Source of the DNA: Saccharopolyspora montiporae
GTDB taxonomy: Bacteria > Actinomycetota > Actinomycetes > Mycobacteriales > Pseudonocardiaceae
Assembly (NCBI RefSeq): GCF_015209505.1
Contig: NZ_JADEYC010000025.1
Coordinates: 1-64,000 of the forward strand
DNA length: 64,000 bases
Reading direction: 5' to 3'
Below the pieces are notes generated by a model. It ran no database searches and was not told the DNA's origin. It was given only the letters and a program-made list of their open reading frames with translations. Each line of letters opens with the position of its first letter. Position 1 is the first letter of the stretch. The translations under genes were made by a program, and so were the position numbers. Shown piece after piece: positions 30,988-39,802 of this stretch.

Positions 30988-31764
30988 TTGAACGTGCGCC
31001 GCAACACGGCAGTCGCAGCTACGCTCGCCGGATTACCACTCGCAGGAACCCTGCTACTGCCACAGCTCGCATTCGCACACGGCGACATGCAGGAACCGGC
31101 CGGCCGCGCGTACACGTGCTACCTCGAAGGCGCGGAAACCCCGCAGTCCGAAGGTTGTCGAGGCGTGCAGGCCGAAAACGGCCCCGCTCCCGTCTACGAC
31201 TGGATGAGCAACCGGATCGGCGATGCGGACGGCCGGCACCAGGAATTGATTCCGGACGGCAAGCTGTGCAGCGCGAACAACCCGACATACTCCGGGTTCG
31301 ACCAGCCCGCCACCGCCTGGCCGACCACCGAGCTCACCCCCGGTGATGTCTCACTCGAATACAAGGCCACGGCCAAGCACGCAGGCTACTTCGACGTGTA
31401 CATCACCAAGGACGACTGGGACCCGACGCAACCACTCAGCTGGGACAGCCTCGAAGACCAGCCGATCGCGCACGTGGAGAACCCGCCCGATGTGGGCGAA
31501 GGTTACCAACTGAACGGCCACATCCCGGAAAGCAAGAACGGGCAACACGTCCTCTACACCGTGTGGCAACGCACGGACAGCCCCGAAGCCTTCTACTCCT
31601 GCTCGGACGTGATGTTCGGTTCCGCGGGCACGGCGCAGACGGACACGCTGCGCCTACAGGAAGACCCGAGTGCCACGGACGCGGTGCACGACCACGGCCA
31701 CGCCCCTGAAAGCCCCTCGACCGAGCCAGGCCTGTGGGATCGGGTCCTGACCCTGTTCAGCTGA
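30988..31764 (+). CDS. AA10 lytic polysaccharide monooxygenase, secreted
   Basis: 258-residue AA10 (CBM33) LPMO, which cleaves chitin or cellulose oxidatively with copper. A Sec signal of 29 residues ends AFA, leaving His30 as the mature N-terminus (HGDMQEPAGR), the first copper ligand. The second histidine is in ATAKHAGYFDVY (about residue 131), and the axial Phe in CSDVMFG. Four or more cysteines suggest two disulfides. There is no carbohydrate-binding module; the tail is short and His/Asp-rich. TTG 30988 lies 6 bp after AAGGAG. Substrate preference is not certain from sequence. Confidence 0.92.
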   Translation: MNVRRNTAVAATLAGLPLAGTLLLPQLAFAHGDMQEPAGRAYTCYLEGAETPQSEGCRGVQAENGPAPVYDWMSNRIGDADGRHQELIPDGKLCSANNPTYSGFDQPATAWPTTELTPGDVSLEYKATAKHAGYFDVYITKDDWDPTQPLSWDSLEDQPIAHVENPPDVGEGYQLNGHIPESKNGQHVLYTVWQRTDSPEAFYSCSDVMFGSAGTAQTDTLRLQEDPSATDAVHDHGHAPESPSTEPGLWDRVLTLFS

Positions 31765-31782
31765 GCCACCCGCACCAAGACT

Positions 31783-31846
31783 CCGGTCGCTCGCCCTCCC
31801 GCTCCGAGGACCCCGAGAGCGGGAACCCACCTCCCCGAGCGACCGG
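31783..31846. terminator. Stem-loop after the LPMO gene
   Basis: The 11-nt arms CCGGTCGCTCG (31783-31793) and CGAGCGACCGG (31836-31846) pair perfectly, with an inner CCCGCTC/GAGCGGG stem. It starts 18 nt after the LPMO stop. Terminator-like, without a U-tract. Confidence 0.6.
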
Positions 31847-31850
31847 TGAA

Positions 31851-31896
31851 AGCATGGGAACTTTCCTGTCACATGTGGCAGGAAAGTTCCCATGCT
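31851..31896. repeat. Dispersed palindrome, copy 9
   Basis: Two-armed copy with a CACATGTGG centre; one arm position is T opposite G, a wobble pair in RNA. It lies in the convergent LPMO/symporter gap, between two other stem-loops. Confidence 0.95.
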
Positions 31897-31899
31897 CCA

Positions 31900-31962
31900 A
31901 CCCCACCCGGCAGAGAGGCCGCGTGGCCATCGTTGCGCAGGCACGCGGTCGCCGGGTGGGGT
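31900..31962. terminator. Stem-loop after the ActP-like symporter gene
   Basis: Arms of 12 bp at 31900-31911 and 31951-31962 pair perfectly, with an inner CCGCGTG/CACGCGG stem. The right arm runs up to the symporter stop codon on the minus strand. Probable terminator for that gene. Confidence 0.55.
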
Positions 31963-33524
31963 CAGGTCGATCCGATCCCGGTTAGCGAACGCACTTCCAT
32001 TTCATCGGAACGTTCTTCGTCCGGCCTGCCGCCGAACAGCGTTCCGACGAAACCGCACAGGAACGACGCCGGGATGGACACAAGCCCCGGGTTGCTCAAC
32101 GGGAACCACGCGAAGTCCACGCCTGGGAAGACCGAATCCGGCGCGCCCGACACGACCGGTGAGAACAGCACCAGCACCAAGCAGGTCCCCAGCCCGCCAT
32201 AGATGCCCCAGAGCGTGCCCCGCGTGTTGAACCGGCGCCAGAACAGTGTGTACAGCAACGTCGACAGGTTCGCCGACGCCGCGAAAGCGAAGGCCAGCGC
32301 GACGAGGAACGCGACGTTCTGCCCGTTGACGAGGATGCCGCCGAGGATGGACGCGGCGCCCACTCCCACAGCCGTCCACCTGGCTACGCGTACTTCGGCG
32401 GCGGGGTCGGTCCGTCCGCGCCGGATGACGTTGGCATAGAAGTCGTGCGCGAACGAGGCGGACGCCGTCAGCGTCAATCCCGCCACGACGGCCAGGATCG
32501 TGGCGAACGCGACCGCTGCGACGATGCCGAGCAGGACCGTCCCGCCGATCTGGTACGCGAGCAAAGGCGCGGCTGAGTTCTCCGCGCCGGGTGCGGACAA
32601 GATGGTGTCGGTGTCGTTGGCAGCACCGGCGCCATACCCGATCACCAGGGTGCACACGTAGAACACGGACATGGCGCACGTCGCCCAGATCACCGATCTC
32701 CGCGCCTGGACCGCGTTCGGCACCGTGTAGAAGCGCATCAGCACATGCGGCAACCCGGCCACGCCCAGCACCAGGGCGAGCGACAACGACACGAAGTCGA
32801 GCTTGGTGACCTCGGATTCGCCGTACTCCGCGCCGGGAGCGAGGATGCGCTCGCCCAGTGGGTTGTTCGCGGCAGCGTGCTCCATCAGGGAAGACAGGCT
32901 GTAACCGTACTTGCCCAGGAGGAACAGGGTCAGCAGGACGACGCACAGCATCAGCATGGCGGCCTTGATGATCTGCACCCAGGTGGTGCCTTTCATCCCG
33001 CCGACGAGCACGTAAACCACCATCACCGCACCGACACCCGCGATGACGAGTGCCTGGCCGGAGCCGCTGTGCACGTCCAGCAGCAGGGCGACGAGTCCGC
33101 CGGCTCCCGCCATCTGCGCGATCATGTAGACGAACGAGATCATCAAGGTGGACACCGCTGAGGCGGCGCGGACCGGGCGCTGACGCATCCGGTAACTGAG
33201 CACGTCGCCCATCGTGAAGCGTCCTGTGTTACGCAGTAGCTCGGCGATGAGCAGCAGATTCACCAACCATGCCACGAGGAACCCGATCGAGTACAGGAAC
33301 CCGTCGTACCCGTGGACTGCGATCGCCCCGGCGATCCCGAGGAAGGACGCCGCGGACAGGAAGTCCCCGGAAAGGGCGACACCGTTCTGCGGTCCGCTGA
33401 ATCGTCCGTCGGCGGCGAAAAAGTCGGCTGCGGTGCCGGTAGCGCCCACCCGGTACACGACGACCAGTGTGATCAACACGAACAGGGCGAAGATCGAGAT
33501 GTTGAGCATGGGACTGGAAGCCAT
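31962..33524 (-). CDS. Sodium/solute symporter, ActP-like (acetate or monocarboxylate)
   Basis: 520-residue SSS-family transporter with about 13 membrane helices. The N-terminal SSS signature (DFFAADGRFSGPQNGVALSG, quoted to that length) and the core motif GMKGTTWVQIIKA are visible, as is ASASFAHDFYANV in the middle helices. Partnering with an upstream DUF485 protein is typical of ActP-type cation/acetate symporters. ATG 33524 overlaps the DUF485 stop as TGATG and has GGGAGGGAG upstream. Substrate is inferred from family and partner only. Confidence 0.9.
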   Translation of the reverse strand: MASSPMLNISIFALFVLITLVVVYRVGATGTAADFFAADGRFSGPQNGVALSGDFLSAASFLGIAGAIAVHGYDGFLYSIGFLVAWLVNLLLIAELLRNTGRFTMGDVLSYRMRQRPVRAASAVSTLMISFVYMIAQMAGAGGLVALLLDVHSGSGQALVIAGVGAVMVVYVLVGGMKGTTWVQIIKAAMLMLCVVLLTLFLLGKYGYSLSSLMEHAAANNPLGERILAPGAEYGESEVTKLDFVSLSLALVLGVAGLPHVLMRFYTVPNAVQARRSVIWATCAMSVFYVCTLVIGYGAGAANDTDTILSAPGAENSAAPLLAYQIGGTVLLGIVAAVAFATILAVVAGLTLTASASFAHDFYANVIRRGRTDPAAEVRVARWTAVGVGAASILGGILVNGQNVAFLVALAFAFAASANLSTLLYTLFWRRFNTRGTLWGIYGGLGTCLVLVLFSPVVSGAPDSVFPGVDFAWFPLSNPGLVSIPASFLCGFVGTLFGGRPDEERSDEMEVRSLTGIGST

Positions 33525-33946
33525 CACCGGTCTCCCTCCCTGGGCGGATCCGCACGCAGGTCGTCGATCAACGGATCGACGCGGCGCTCCGCGTAACGGC
33601 GGTAGCCGAGCGCGATGAGCACAGTGCTGACGAACTGGCCGAGCCCCATGAGGAGTCCGACGTTGATGAGCCCGAGCACCGGTGTGCCCATGAACGCCGG
33701 CGCGTAGGCCGCGATGACGACGTAGGTCAGGTACCAGGCCAGGAACAACGCGCTCATCGGGAAAACGAACGCACGGAACCTGGTCCGCAACTGCTGGAAC
33801 TCGGCGCTGTCGACCACGGCGCGGTAGTCAGGGGGTCCCGCCGCTACCGGAGGGCGCATCGAGCTGCGGCTGATCCCGCCGAACCGGGCAGCGGTCGGAT
33901 CCTGCGGAGCGGGCTCCCGGGGAGCGGATCGGATTGCGTTGGACAT
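33524..33946 (-). CDS. DUF485 small membrane protein
   Basis: 140-residue protein with a Pro/Arg-rich N-terminal tail of about 40 residues and a DUF485 domain containing two membrane helices (FPMSALFLAWYLTYVVIAAY and LGLINVGLLMGLGQFVSTVL). DUF485 proteins are encoded with SSS acetate symporters and thought to be accessory subunits (YjcH in E. coli). ATG 33946 is preceded by GGAAAGG. It overlaps the downstream symporter by one base. Confidence 0.9.
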   Translation of the reverse strand: MSNAIRSAPREPAPQDPTAARFGGISRSSMRPPVAAGPPDYRAVVDSAEFQQLRTRFRAFVFPMSALFLAWYLTYVVIAAYAPAFMGTPVLGLINVGLLMGLGQFVSTVLIALGYRRYAERRVDPLIDDLRADPPREGDR

Positions 33947-34756
33947 AGTCCTTTCCAGGTCTTTCCGAGGCCGTCGTGCCTGCATCGCGCAGCGACGCGG
34001 CGCCGCCGTCCCGGGCTAGCGCGCCCGGTTCGGGGCGTTGCTGCGGTTTTTCGGATTCCTGACACCGGCGGATCCGGCACGACGGACGAGAAGTCGATCC
34101 CGACGCGGGAGTTTAGCCGCGGGACCAACCGAAAACGACCATGGAGCGACACAGTACACATTATGATGAATTGATCGATTACGCTGCGCGTTGATCTTGA
34201 CTTGACCGCACCTCGAAAACGACCACTTCCTGGCCGCCCGAATTGCGGACCAGCCGACCGTTCGAGCTGGTCGAGAAGGCTGCGTTCAACCCCTTGGCTG
34301 ACGGGGCGAAAACTGCGGCGCATCGGCCACCCGTGGATTCACCGTTCACCTTTCGAGTGACGTATTCCCGAAGGCGGCCGGGAAAGCTCGATACGAGCAG
34401 TGTTCACTGATCGACCCCGCCCGCGCCAGCCGCCGTCCGGATGATCTCCCATTTCGGAAAATCAGCAGGTCAGGGCACCTTTTCGTGACCTGTTGGTCTC
34501 GTGATCGGCTGCGGTAGGGTTCTGCAACCGACATCGGCACACCGAATCCAGCACGACCGGGAAATCCCACCCGAAACCGATCGGCGAAATCCACGAGGTG
34601 CGGAAGACGAGGCCGCGCCCCGCATTCCAACGAGTGCGCACGCGGGCACGCCGTACTGCGGCTGAACCGCTGCGCACCGCCGACGGGCCAGCTCGCCCAC
34701 CCACACAACGCGCTGTTGCGAGAAGGATTTTCGACCGCGCGGGAAAGGACTGCGTC
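33947..34756. other. 810-bp divergent region before the conservon
   Basis: Contains no open frame with coding character on either strand that I can support. It includes an AT-rich stretch near 34155-34200 (TTATGATGAATTGATCGAT) that could hold promoter elements for the DUF485 or the kinase gene. No palindrome copy occurs here. Confidence 0.5.
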
Positions 34757-37700
34757 GTGAGCAGCGGACTGGACCACTCGCCCGCGGACACGACCCGGGC
34801 GGCCACGCGGCCGCGCAGCAGGCCGGGATTCATCACTCGATTCAGGCAATGGCAGGACTGGAAGCTGCCGGCGAAGATCACCGCCGTCGTGCTCATCCCG
34901 GTGCTGTTCGCGTTGGCACTCGGCGTGCACCAGATCCGGTCCCAGATCGACCGCGCCGCCGAGTTCGGTGAGCTCGATCGGGTCGTCACCGCCGGATCAG
35001 CAGTCCGCGCAGCCGTGGGCGAACTCCAGCAGGAGCGCAGCCGCACCGCGGATTTCCTCTCGGCTGAGACCGGAACGCCGGCCGAGATTCAGCGCGACTT
35101 CAGCGCGGCCGACACGGCCATCACGAACCTCCAGCACGACCTGCACCGCGTTCCGGACGCGGAAACGCTGCGATTCGCTCACCTGGAGACCGAGGACCGC
35201 GTAGCCGGCCTCGGCCCGCTCCGCGACCGGATCCTCGACCGAAGCGTGCACGCCGACGAAGCCGCGAACGGGTACACCGAGATCATCGGTACTCTGCTGA
35301 GCCTCGACCGCTCGCTGATCAGCCAGATGTCCGAAGCGCAGGTCGTGGCCGAAGCCACCACCGCGCACGAGCTCGCCCTGATCACCGAAGAAGTCCGGCT
35401 GCAGCAGGCGCTAGTGCTCACCGGATTGAGCCACGGCGAATTCACCAGCGACAGCCAGGCGCGGCTGGCGGCCAGCGAGACCCGGCGCAGCGCGGCGGTC
35501 AACGACTTCCGCGCCGCCGCCACCCTGCAGCAGCGAGACCGTTACGACCAGCTGTACGCACAACCGCAACTGCCCGAGCGGGAGACCTCGGTCCAGCTGG
35601 CGATGAACACCGCGCAGCAACCGCAACCCGCCGTGCAGAACGTTCCGCCGACGGCGTGGCAGGAGCAGTCCGACACGACGGTGCGGTCGTTGGACGCGCT
35701 CGGCCGAGATCTGCACGAGCGGTTGGAGAGCACCGCATTCCGCTTGGAGGATCGCGCAGGCAACATCGCCGGCCTGGAATCGGTCGTGCTGTTCACCACC
35801 CTGCTGATCGCAGGCATCGTGGCCGCCGTCATCGTGCGTCAGCTCCTGGGCTCGCTGCACACGCTGCGCCGCGGCGCGCTGACCGCGGCCCACGAGCAGC
35901 TCCCCCGCGCTGTCGCCGACCTGCGGGCCGGCCACGACGCGAGCACCGGGGTGCAACGCGTTCCGGTGCACACCCGCGATGAAGTCGGTGAACTGGCTCG
36001 CGCGTTCGACGAAGTGCACACCCAAGCCATCGGCCTCGCCACCGAGCAGGCTGAACTGCGGCGCAGCTACGGGGATTCGTTCATCAACGTGTCTCGGCGC
36101 AGCCAAAGCCTGCTCGAACGCCAACTCCGCCTCTTCGAACAGCTCGAACGGGATGAGGAGGACCCGGACCAGCTAGCCACCCTGTTCCAGCTGGACCACT
36201 TGGCGACCCGGATGCGCCGGAACAACGAAAACCTGATGGTGCTGTCCGGCACGGACCCCGCGCGGCGGTTCACCCGCCCCGCCTCGCCTGCCGACCTGGT
36301 CCGGGCGGCCGTCTCCGAGATCGAGCACTACCCCCGCGTCATCGTGCAGCCGCTACCGGACAACAGGATCGTCGGCTACGCGGCGAGCGATCTGGTGCGC
36401 CTGCTGGCCGAGCTGCTCGACAACGCCGCCAACTTCTCCGCACCGCACACGCAGGTCACGGTCACCGGCCACCTGCGGGGAGACGGGTCGTTGGACATCG
36501 ACATCACCGACCACGGCATCGGGATGCCGCAGGAAGAACTCGCCAACGCCAACGAGCGGCTGACCGCGGACCGGGAGATCGACCTGTCGACCTCCCGGCG
36601 GATGGGTCTGTTCGTCGTCGGCCGTCTCGCTGCGCGACACGATATCCGCGTGACGCTGAGTCCCGGACCGGAAGGCACCGGAGTCCGAGCGACCGTCTGC
36701 CTGGCCCGGGAGCTGCTCGTCGACGCGCCCCCCGACGGCGGTGATCCGATGCGGACCAACGGGAATGCGGCCGTACCGACCGACGCGCCCCCCGCAATGC
36801 GCGACGATGACACCGTCGTGCAGGAGTTCGATTGGGAAGCCGCCGAGCGGGACGCGTCCAGCCAGCGCCACCTGGTGCGCAACGGTTTCCATCTGCTGCG
36901 CCCAGCGCAGAACGAGCCGGAAGATCCGGACGCTCCGGACGACGCGAGGTCCGAGGCCACCGATCTCTTCGGATTCGCCGACAGTGTTGCCTGGGCCGGA
37001 ACCGCATCCGCGGGCACCGACGACAGTGCTACCGGCGCCGACGACGGGTCGTCCGCTACGAGTGCCGAAGGAGCCGGGCAGAACGGGGTGGTACCGGTGT
37101 CCGGGCCATCGTGCTTCGATGCCCCACCGGTCAGCAGCAACACACCGGAGGACGCCGAGACCTCGTTCGACGACCTCGCCTCGGCCTGGTTCCAGGTCTC
37201 GGAGTCCACCACCCCGACTCACCCCCACCAACCCGCCTGGCCCACCGCGGAGCCTGATGCGAGCAAGGGAACCTTTCTGTCACCGGTGGAAGAAAGGTTC
37301 CCTTCCTCGCAACCTCCCGACAGTCAGATCGACTGGACCTTCGCGAGCGACGACGAGCAGCAGCGGGCCGATGAGATATCGGTAGCTTCCCCTGTTGACT
37401 TCACCGACGCCGGCCTGCCGCAGCGCATTCCGCGTGCCCACCTGGTCCAGGGAAGCGCAGTCCCCACAAGCGGCCAGGCGCAGCGGTCGACACGCGATCC
37501 GGACACAGCGCGCGGTCGACTCGCTTCCTTCCAAGAGGGCCTGCGCCGCGGCCGCCACCACCATGAAGCTTCCGAGTATTCCGAAACCGCGCAAGGAGAT
37601 TCGTCGCAAGTGGACTGGGGTTTCGATTCCACTCCGGGAGAACAGCGCCCGGAGGAAGTACTCGACAGCGACCCGGAAGATTACACGACCGCCGGACTGC

Positions 37701-37879
37701 CGCGTCGAACGCCCAAGGCGCAGCTGGTACCGGGATCCGCAGACGGAGCGGAATCAAAACCGCAGCGCGACGCGGACGAGATGCGGGGACGGCTCACCAG
37801 CTTTCAACAGGGGATCCGCGAAGGCAAACACAGCCTCCGCGATGCGACGCCGAGCGCGGACTTTTCCCCGAACGAGTGA
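34757..37879 (+). CDS. Conservon sensor histidine kinase (CvnA-type)
   Basis: 1040-residue membrane kinase of the conservon type. It has an N-terminal helix (about residues 40-57), an extracytoplasmic nitrate/nitrite-sensor-like (NIT) domain, a second helix near 345-367, HAMP, then an atypical dimerisation region with QLDHLATRMRRN and an HATPase domain with N-box LAELLDNAANFS (about 550) and G-box DHGIGMPQEEL. The C-terminal 350 residues are disordered and carry two AGLPxRxPxAxLVxGS repeats ending RGRLxSFQxGxRxGxH. A palindrome copy is translated in frame at residues 835-852. GTG 34757 follows GAAAGGA. Confidence 0.9.
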   Translation: MSSGLDHSPADTTRAATRPRSRPGFITRFRQWQDWKLPAKITAVVLIPVLFALALGVHQIRSQIDRAAEFGELDRVVTAGSAVRAAVGELQQERSRTADFLSAETGTPAEIQRDFSAADTAITNLQHDLHRVPDAETLRFAHLETEDRVAGLGPLRDRILDRSVHADEAANGYTEIIGTLLSLDRSLISQMSEAQVVAEATTAHELALITEEVRLQQALVLTGLSHGEFTSDSQARLAASETRRSAAVNDFRAAATLQQRDRYDQLYAQPQLPERETSVQLAMNTAQQPQPAVQNVPPTAWQEQSDTTVRSLDALGRDLHERLESTAFRLEDRAGNIAGLESVVLFTTLLIAGIVAAVIVRQLLGSLHTLRRGALTAAHEQLPRAVADLRAGHDASTGVQRVPVHTRDEVGELARAFDEVHTQAIGLATEQAELRRSYGDSFINVSRRSQSLLERQLRLFEQLERDEEDPDQLATLFQLDHLATRMRRNNENLMVLSGTDPARRFTRPASPADLVRAAVSEIEHYPRVIVQPLPDNRIVGYAASDLVRLLAELLDNAANFSAPHTQVTVTGHLRGDGSLDIDITDHGIGMPQEELANANERLTADREIDLSTSRRMGLFVVGRLAARHDIRVTLSPGPEGTGVRATVCLARELLVDAPPDGGDPMRTNGNAAVPTDAPPAMRDDDTVVQEFDWEAAERDASSQRHLVRNGFHLLRPAQNEPEDPDAPDDARSEATDLFGFADSVAWAGTASAGTDDSATGADDGSSATSAEGAGQNGVVPVSGPSCFDAPPVSSNTPEDAETSFDDLASAWFQVSESTTPTHPHQPAWPTAEPDASKGTFLSPVEERFPSSQPPDSQIDWTFASDDEQQRADEISVASPVDFTDAGLPQRIPRAHLVQGSAVPTSGQAQRSTRDPDTARGRLASFQEGLRRGRHHHEASEYSETAQGDSSQVDWGFDSTPGEQRPEEVLDSDPEDYTTAGLPRRTPKAQLVPGSADGAESKPQRDADEMRGRLTSFQQGIREGKHSLRDATPSADFSPNE
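37259..37310. repeat. Dispersed palindrome, copy 10, inside the CvnA reading frame
   Basis: GCAAGGG-subtype copy (GCGAGCAAGGGAACCTTTCT and near-complement) within coding sequence. Translated as [18 protein letters not shown] without frame or stop disruption. It sits in the disordered tail just before the first AGLP repeat block. Confidence 0.9.
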
Positions 37880-37894
37880 GGAGGACGGAACGGA

Positions 37895-38335
37895 ATGAAC
37901 GCCCAGCAACCACAACCGAACCAATTCGGCTGGCTTGTCACCGATTTCACCGAACGTGTTCCGGGAGTTGCTCATGCGGTGGTGGTTTCCGCTGACGGCT
38001 TGCTACTGACGGCCTCAGCTAAGCTGCCCACCGATCGTGCCGACCAGCTCGCAGCGGTGGCGTCGGGTCTGCTCAGCCTCACCCAGGGGGCTGCGCGGTG
38101 CTTCGAAGCGGGCGGCGTCACAGAGACCGTGGTCGAGATGGAGCGGGGCTTGATGCTCCAGATGGCCATCAGCGACGGTTCGTGTCTGACCGTACTCGCG
38201 GCCCCGAACTGCGACATGGGCTTGATCGCCTATGAAATGGCCCTGCTGGTGGAGCGCGTCGGCCAGATCCTCACACCTCAGCTGCGTTCCCAGCTGCAAG
38301 GAACGAGTCGTGCGATGTCCGGACAGTCGGTGTGA
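37895..38335 (+). CDS. Roadblock/LC7 domain protein (CvnB-type)
   Basis: 146-residue single roadblock/LC7 domain protein, starting GWLVTDFTERVPGVAHAVVVSADG after a Gln/Pro tail (motif given in parts: GWLVTDFTERV, AHAVVVSADG). Roadblock proteins act as GTPase regulators; in Streptomyces conservons CvnB interacts with CvnA and the GTPase CvnD. The GAGGAGG ribosome site precedes ATG 37895 and overlaps the end of the kinase gene. It is separated by 15 bp from the kinase gene and 7 bp from the next. Confidence 0.94.
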   Translation: MNAQQPQPNQFGWLVTDFTERVPGVAHAVVVSADGLLLTASAKLPTDRADQLAAVASGLLSLTQGAARCFEAGGVTETVVEMERGLMLQMAISDGSCLTVLAAPNCDMGLIAYEMALLVERVGQILTPQLRSQLQGTSRAMSGQSV

Positions 38336-38342
38336 GGCGACC

Positions 38343-38939
38343 ATGAGCGCAGGTTCTGGCACACCTGAGCGCCGCGACAATGCGGACCAGGACTCCGCGG
38401 CCGGTTCTATGGCCGACGTCTTCAACAGATTCGCGCTCGATCACGCACGTCGGAAGCGGTACCGCACCACGGACCCGAACGGTTCCAGCGTGCCACCACC
38501 CGACGACCCAGCCGGGCAAGACCTGTCTTGGCCGATAACCGACCAGAACCGGCCGGCTCCCGAAGTCGCGCCCCAACCGCCGGAAGTGAACGAAGTGGAG
38601 TCCACGGCTACCTACATCCGGCCTTACGCATGGACCGGCGGGAGAACACGGTCCAACTACCGACTCGAAGTCGAAACCCTCGTATCCACAAGCGATTCCT
38701 GCCATGCCGGACGCCTTCAACGGGTCGAGCACCATTCCATCGCGGGTATCTGCCAACACCCTCGATCGGTCGCTGAAGTCGGCGCAATGCTCGGCGTCCC
38801 GCTCGGCGTCGCGAAGGTTCTGCTGGGCGACATGGCCGACCTGGGCCTTGTAACGGTGCACAACACCGTCACTGAAAACGGAAGTACTTCCCACCTGCAG
38901 CTGATGGAGAGGGTCCTGAGTGGGCTGCGGCGACTGTGA
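38343..38939 (+). CDS. DUF742 protein (CvnC-type)
   Basis: 198-residue conservon protein. An N-terminal variable, polar 85 residues is followed by the DUF742 domain from YIRPYAWTGGRTRSNYRLE to the end, with a winged-helix-like region (HRSIAGICQHPRSVAEVGA-like: here HHSIAGICQHPRSVAEVGA). It probably mediates signalling by protein contact, as no DNA target is established. ATG 38343 lies 7 bp after cvnB; the frame is open farther upstream inside cvnB. The N-terminal extension is longer than in typical Streptomyces CvnC. Confidence 0.9.
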   Translation: MSAGSGTPERRDNADQDSAAGSMADVFNRFALDHARRKRYRTTDPNGSSVPPPDDPAGQDLSWPITDQNRPAPEVAPQPPEVNEVESTATYIRPYAWTGGRTRSNYRLEVETLVSTSDSCHAGRLQRVEHHSIAGICQHPRSVAEVGAMLGVPLGVAKVLLGDMADLGLVTVHNTVTENGSTSHLQLMERVLSGLRRL

Positions 38940-39017
38940 CTCCGACAGCGCGACCCCCTTCACAGGACCGGGGCGAACACGACCACGAGCATTACCGAGA
39001 TCCGAGGTGATCCGAGA

Positions 39018-39623
39018 ATGACATCGGAAACGCAGACACGCACTCTGCACAACGTCGACGCGCAGACCACGGCAACCTCAGCCAAGATCGTCGTCGCCGG
39101 TGGCTTCGGAGTCGGTAAGACCACGTTCGTAGGGTCGGTATCCGAGATCATGCCGTTGACCACGGAAGCCGTGATGACAGAGGCGAGCAAGGACATCGAC
39201 GACCTGCAGGCCACCCCAGACAAGGGCACGACGACAGTCGCCATGGACTTCGGGCGCTTGTCGCTGGATTCCGACTTGATCCTCTACCTGTTCGGAACGC
39301 CCGGGCAACGGCGCTTTTGGTTCATGTGGGATGACCTGGTGCGCGGAGCGATCGGCGCCATCGTGCTGGTAGACACCCGTCGACTCGCAGACTGCTTCTC
39401 CGCGATCGACTTCTTTGAAGACCGGAGCCTTCCATACATCGTGGGCGTCAACTGCTTCGACGGGCACCTCCAGCACCGTTTCGAAGACATCCGTGAGGCG
39501 ATCGCGATTCCGGACGAAACACCCATCATCGCATGCGACGCGCGCAACCGTGAGTCGACCAAGAACACCCTCATCAACCTCGTGAAGTACGCGATGCACT
39601 GGTGGATGCAGCGACCGGCGTAG
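39018..39623 (+). CDS. Conservon GTPase (CvnD-type)
   Basis: 201-residue Ras-like small GTPase. The P-loop reads GGFGVGKTT (about residues 28-36), with the threonine-rich switch I (DKGTTTVAMDFGR), the G3 equivalent LFGTPGQRRF and a G4-like VGVNCFDG in place of NKxD. This non-canonical G4 is usual for the MglA/CvnD class. It probably switches in response to the CvnA-B-C complex. Last conservon gene; no P450 gene (CvnE) follows. A degenerate palindrome copy follows the stop. Confidence 0.93.
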   Translation: MTSETQTRTLHNVDAQTTATSAKIVVAGGFGVGKTTFVGSVSEIMPLTTEAVMTEASKDIDDLQATPDKGTTTVAMDFGRLSLDSDLILYLFGTPGQRRFWFMWDDLVRGAIGAIVLVDTRRLADCFSAIDFFEDRSLPYIVGVNCFDGHLQHRFEDIREAIAIPDETPIIACDARNRESTKNTLINLVKYAMHWWMQRPA

Positions 39624-39627
39624 GTGA

Positions 39628-39675
39628 CAGCATGGGAACTTCCCTGTCACGAGCAGGAGAAATGTTCCCATGCTG
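39628..39675. repeat. Dispersed palindrome, copy 11 (degenerate)
   Basis: The outer arms CAGCATGGGAAC and GTTCCCATGCTG are intact, but the inner part has lost pairing (CTTCCCTGTCACGAGCAGGAG). It starts 4 bp after the conservon GTPase stop codon. Confidence 0.85.
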
Positions 39676-39802
39676 CACCCCCAATACGCACCGGGTCCGA
39701 CATGGACGGAGATCGATAGACCAAGAGGGAGTCGTGGACGACACGCGGTCACTGGGGCGGAAATGATCGGCTTGCGCCAGGATGTCTCGGATAGTTCGCC
39801 CC

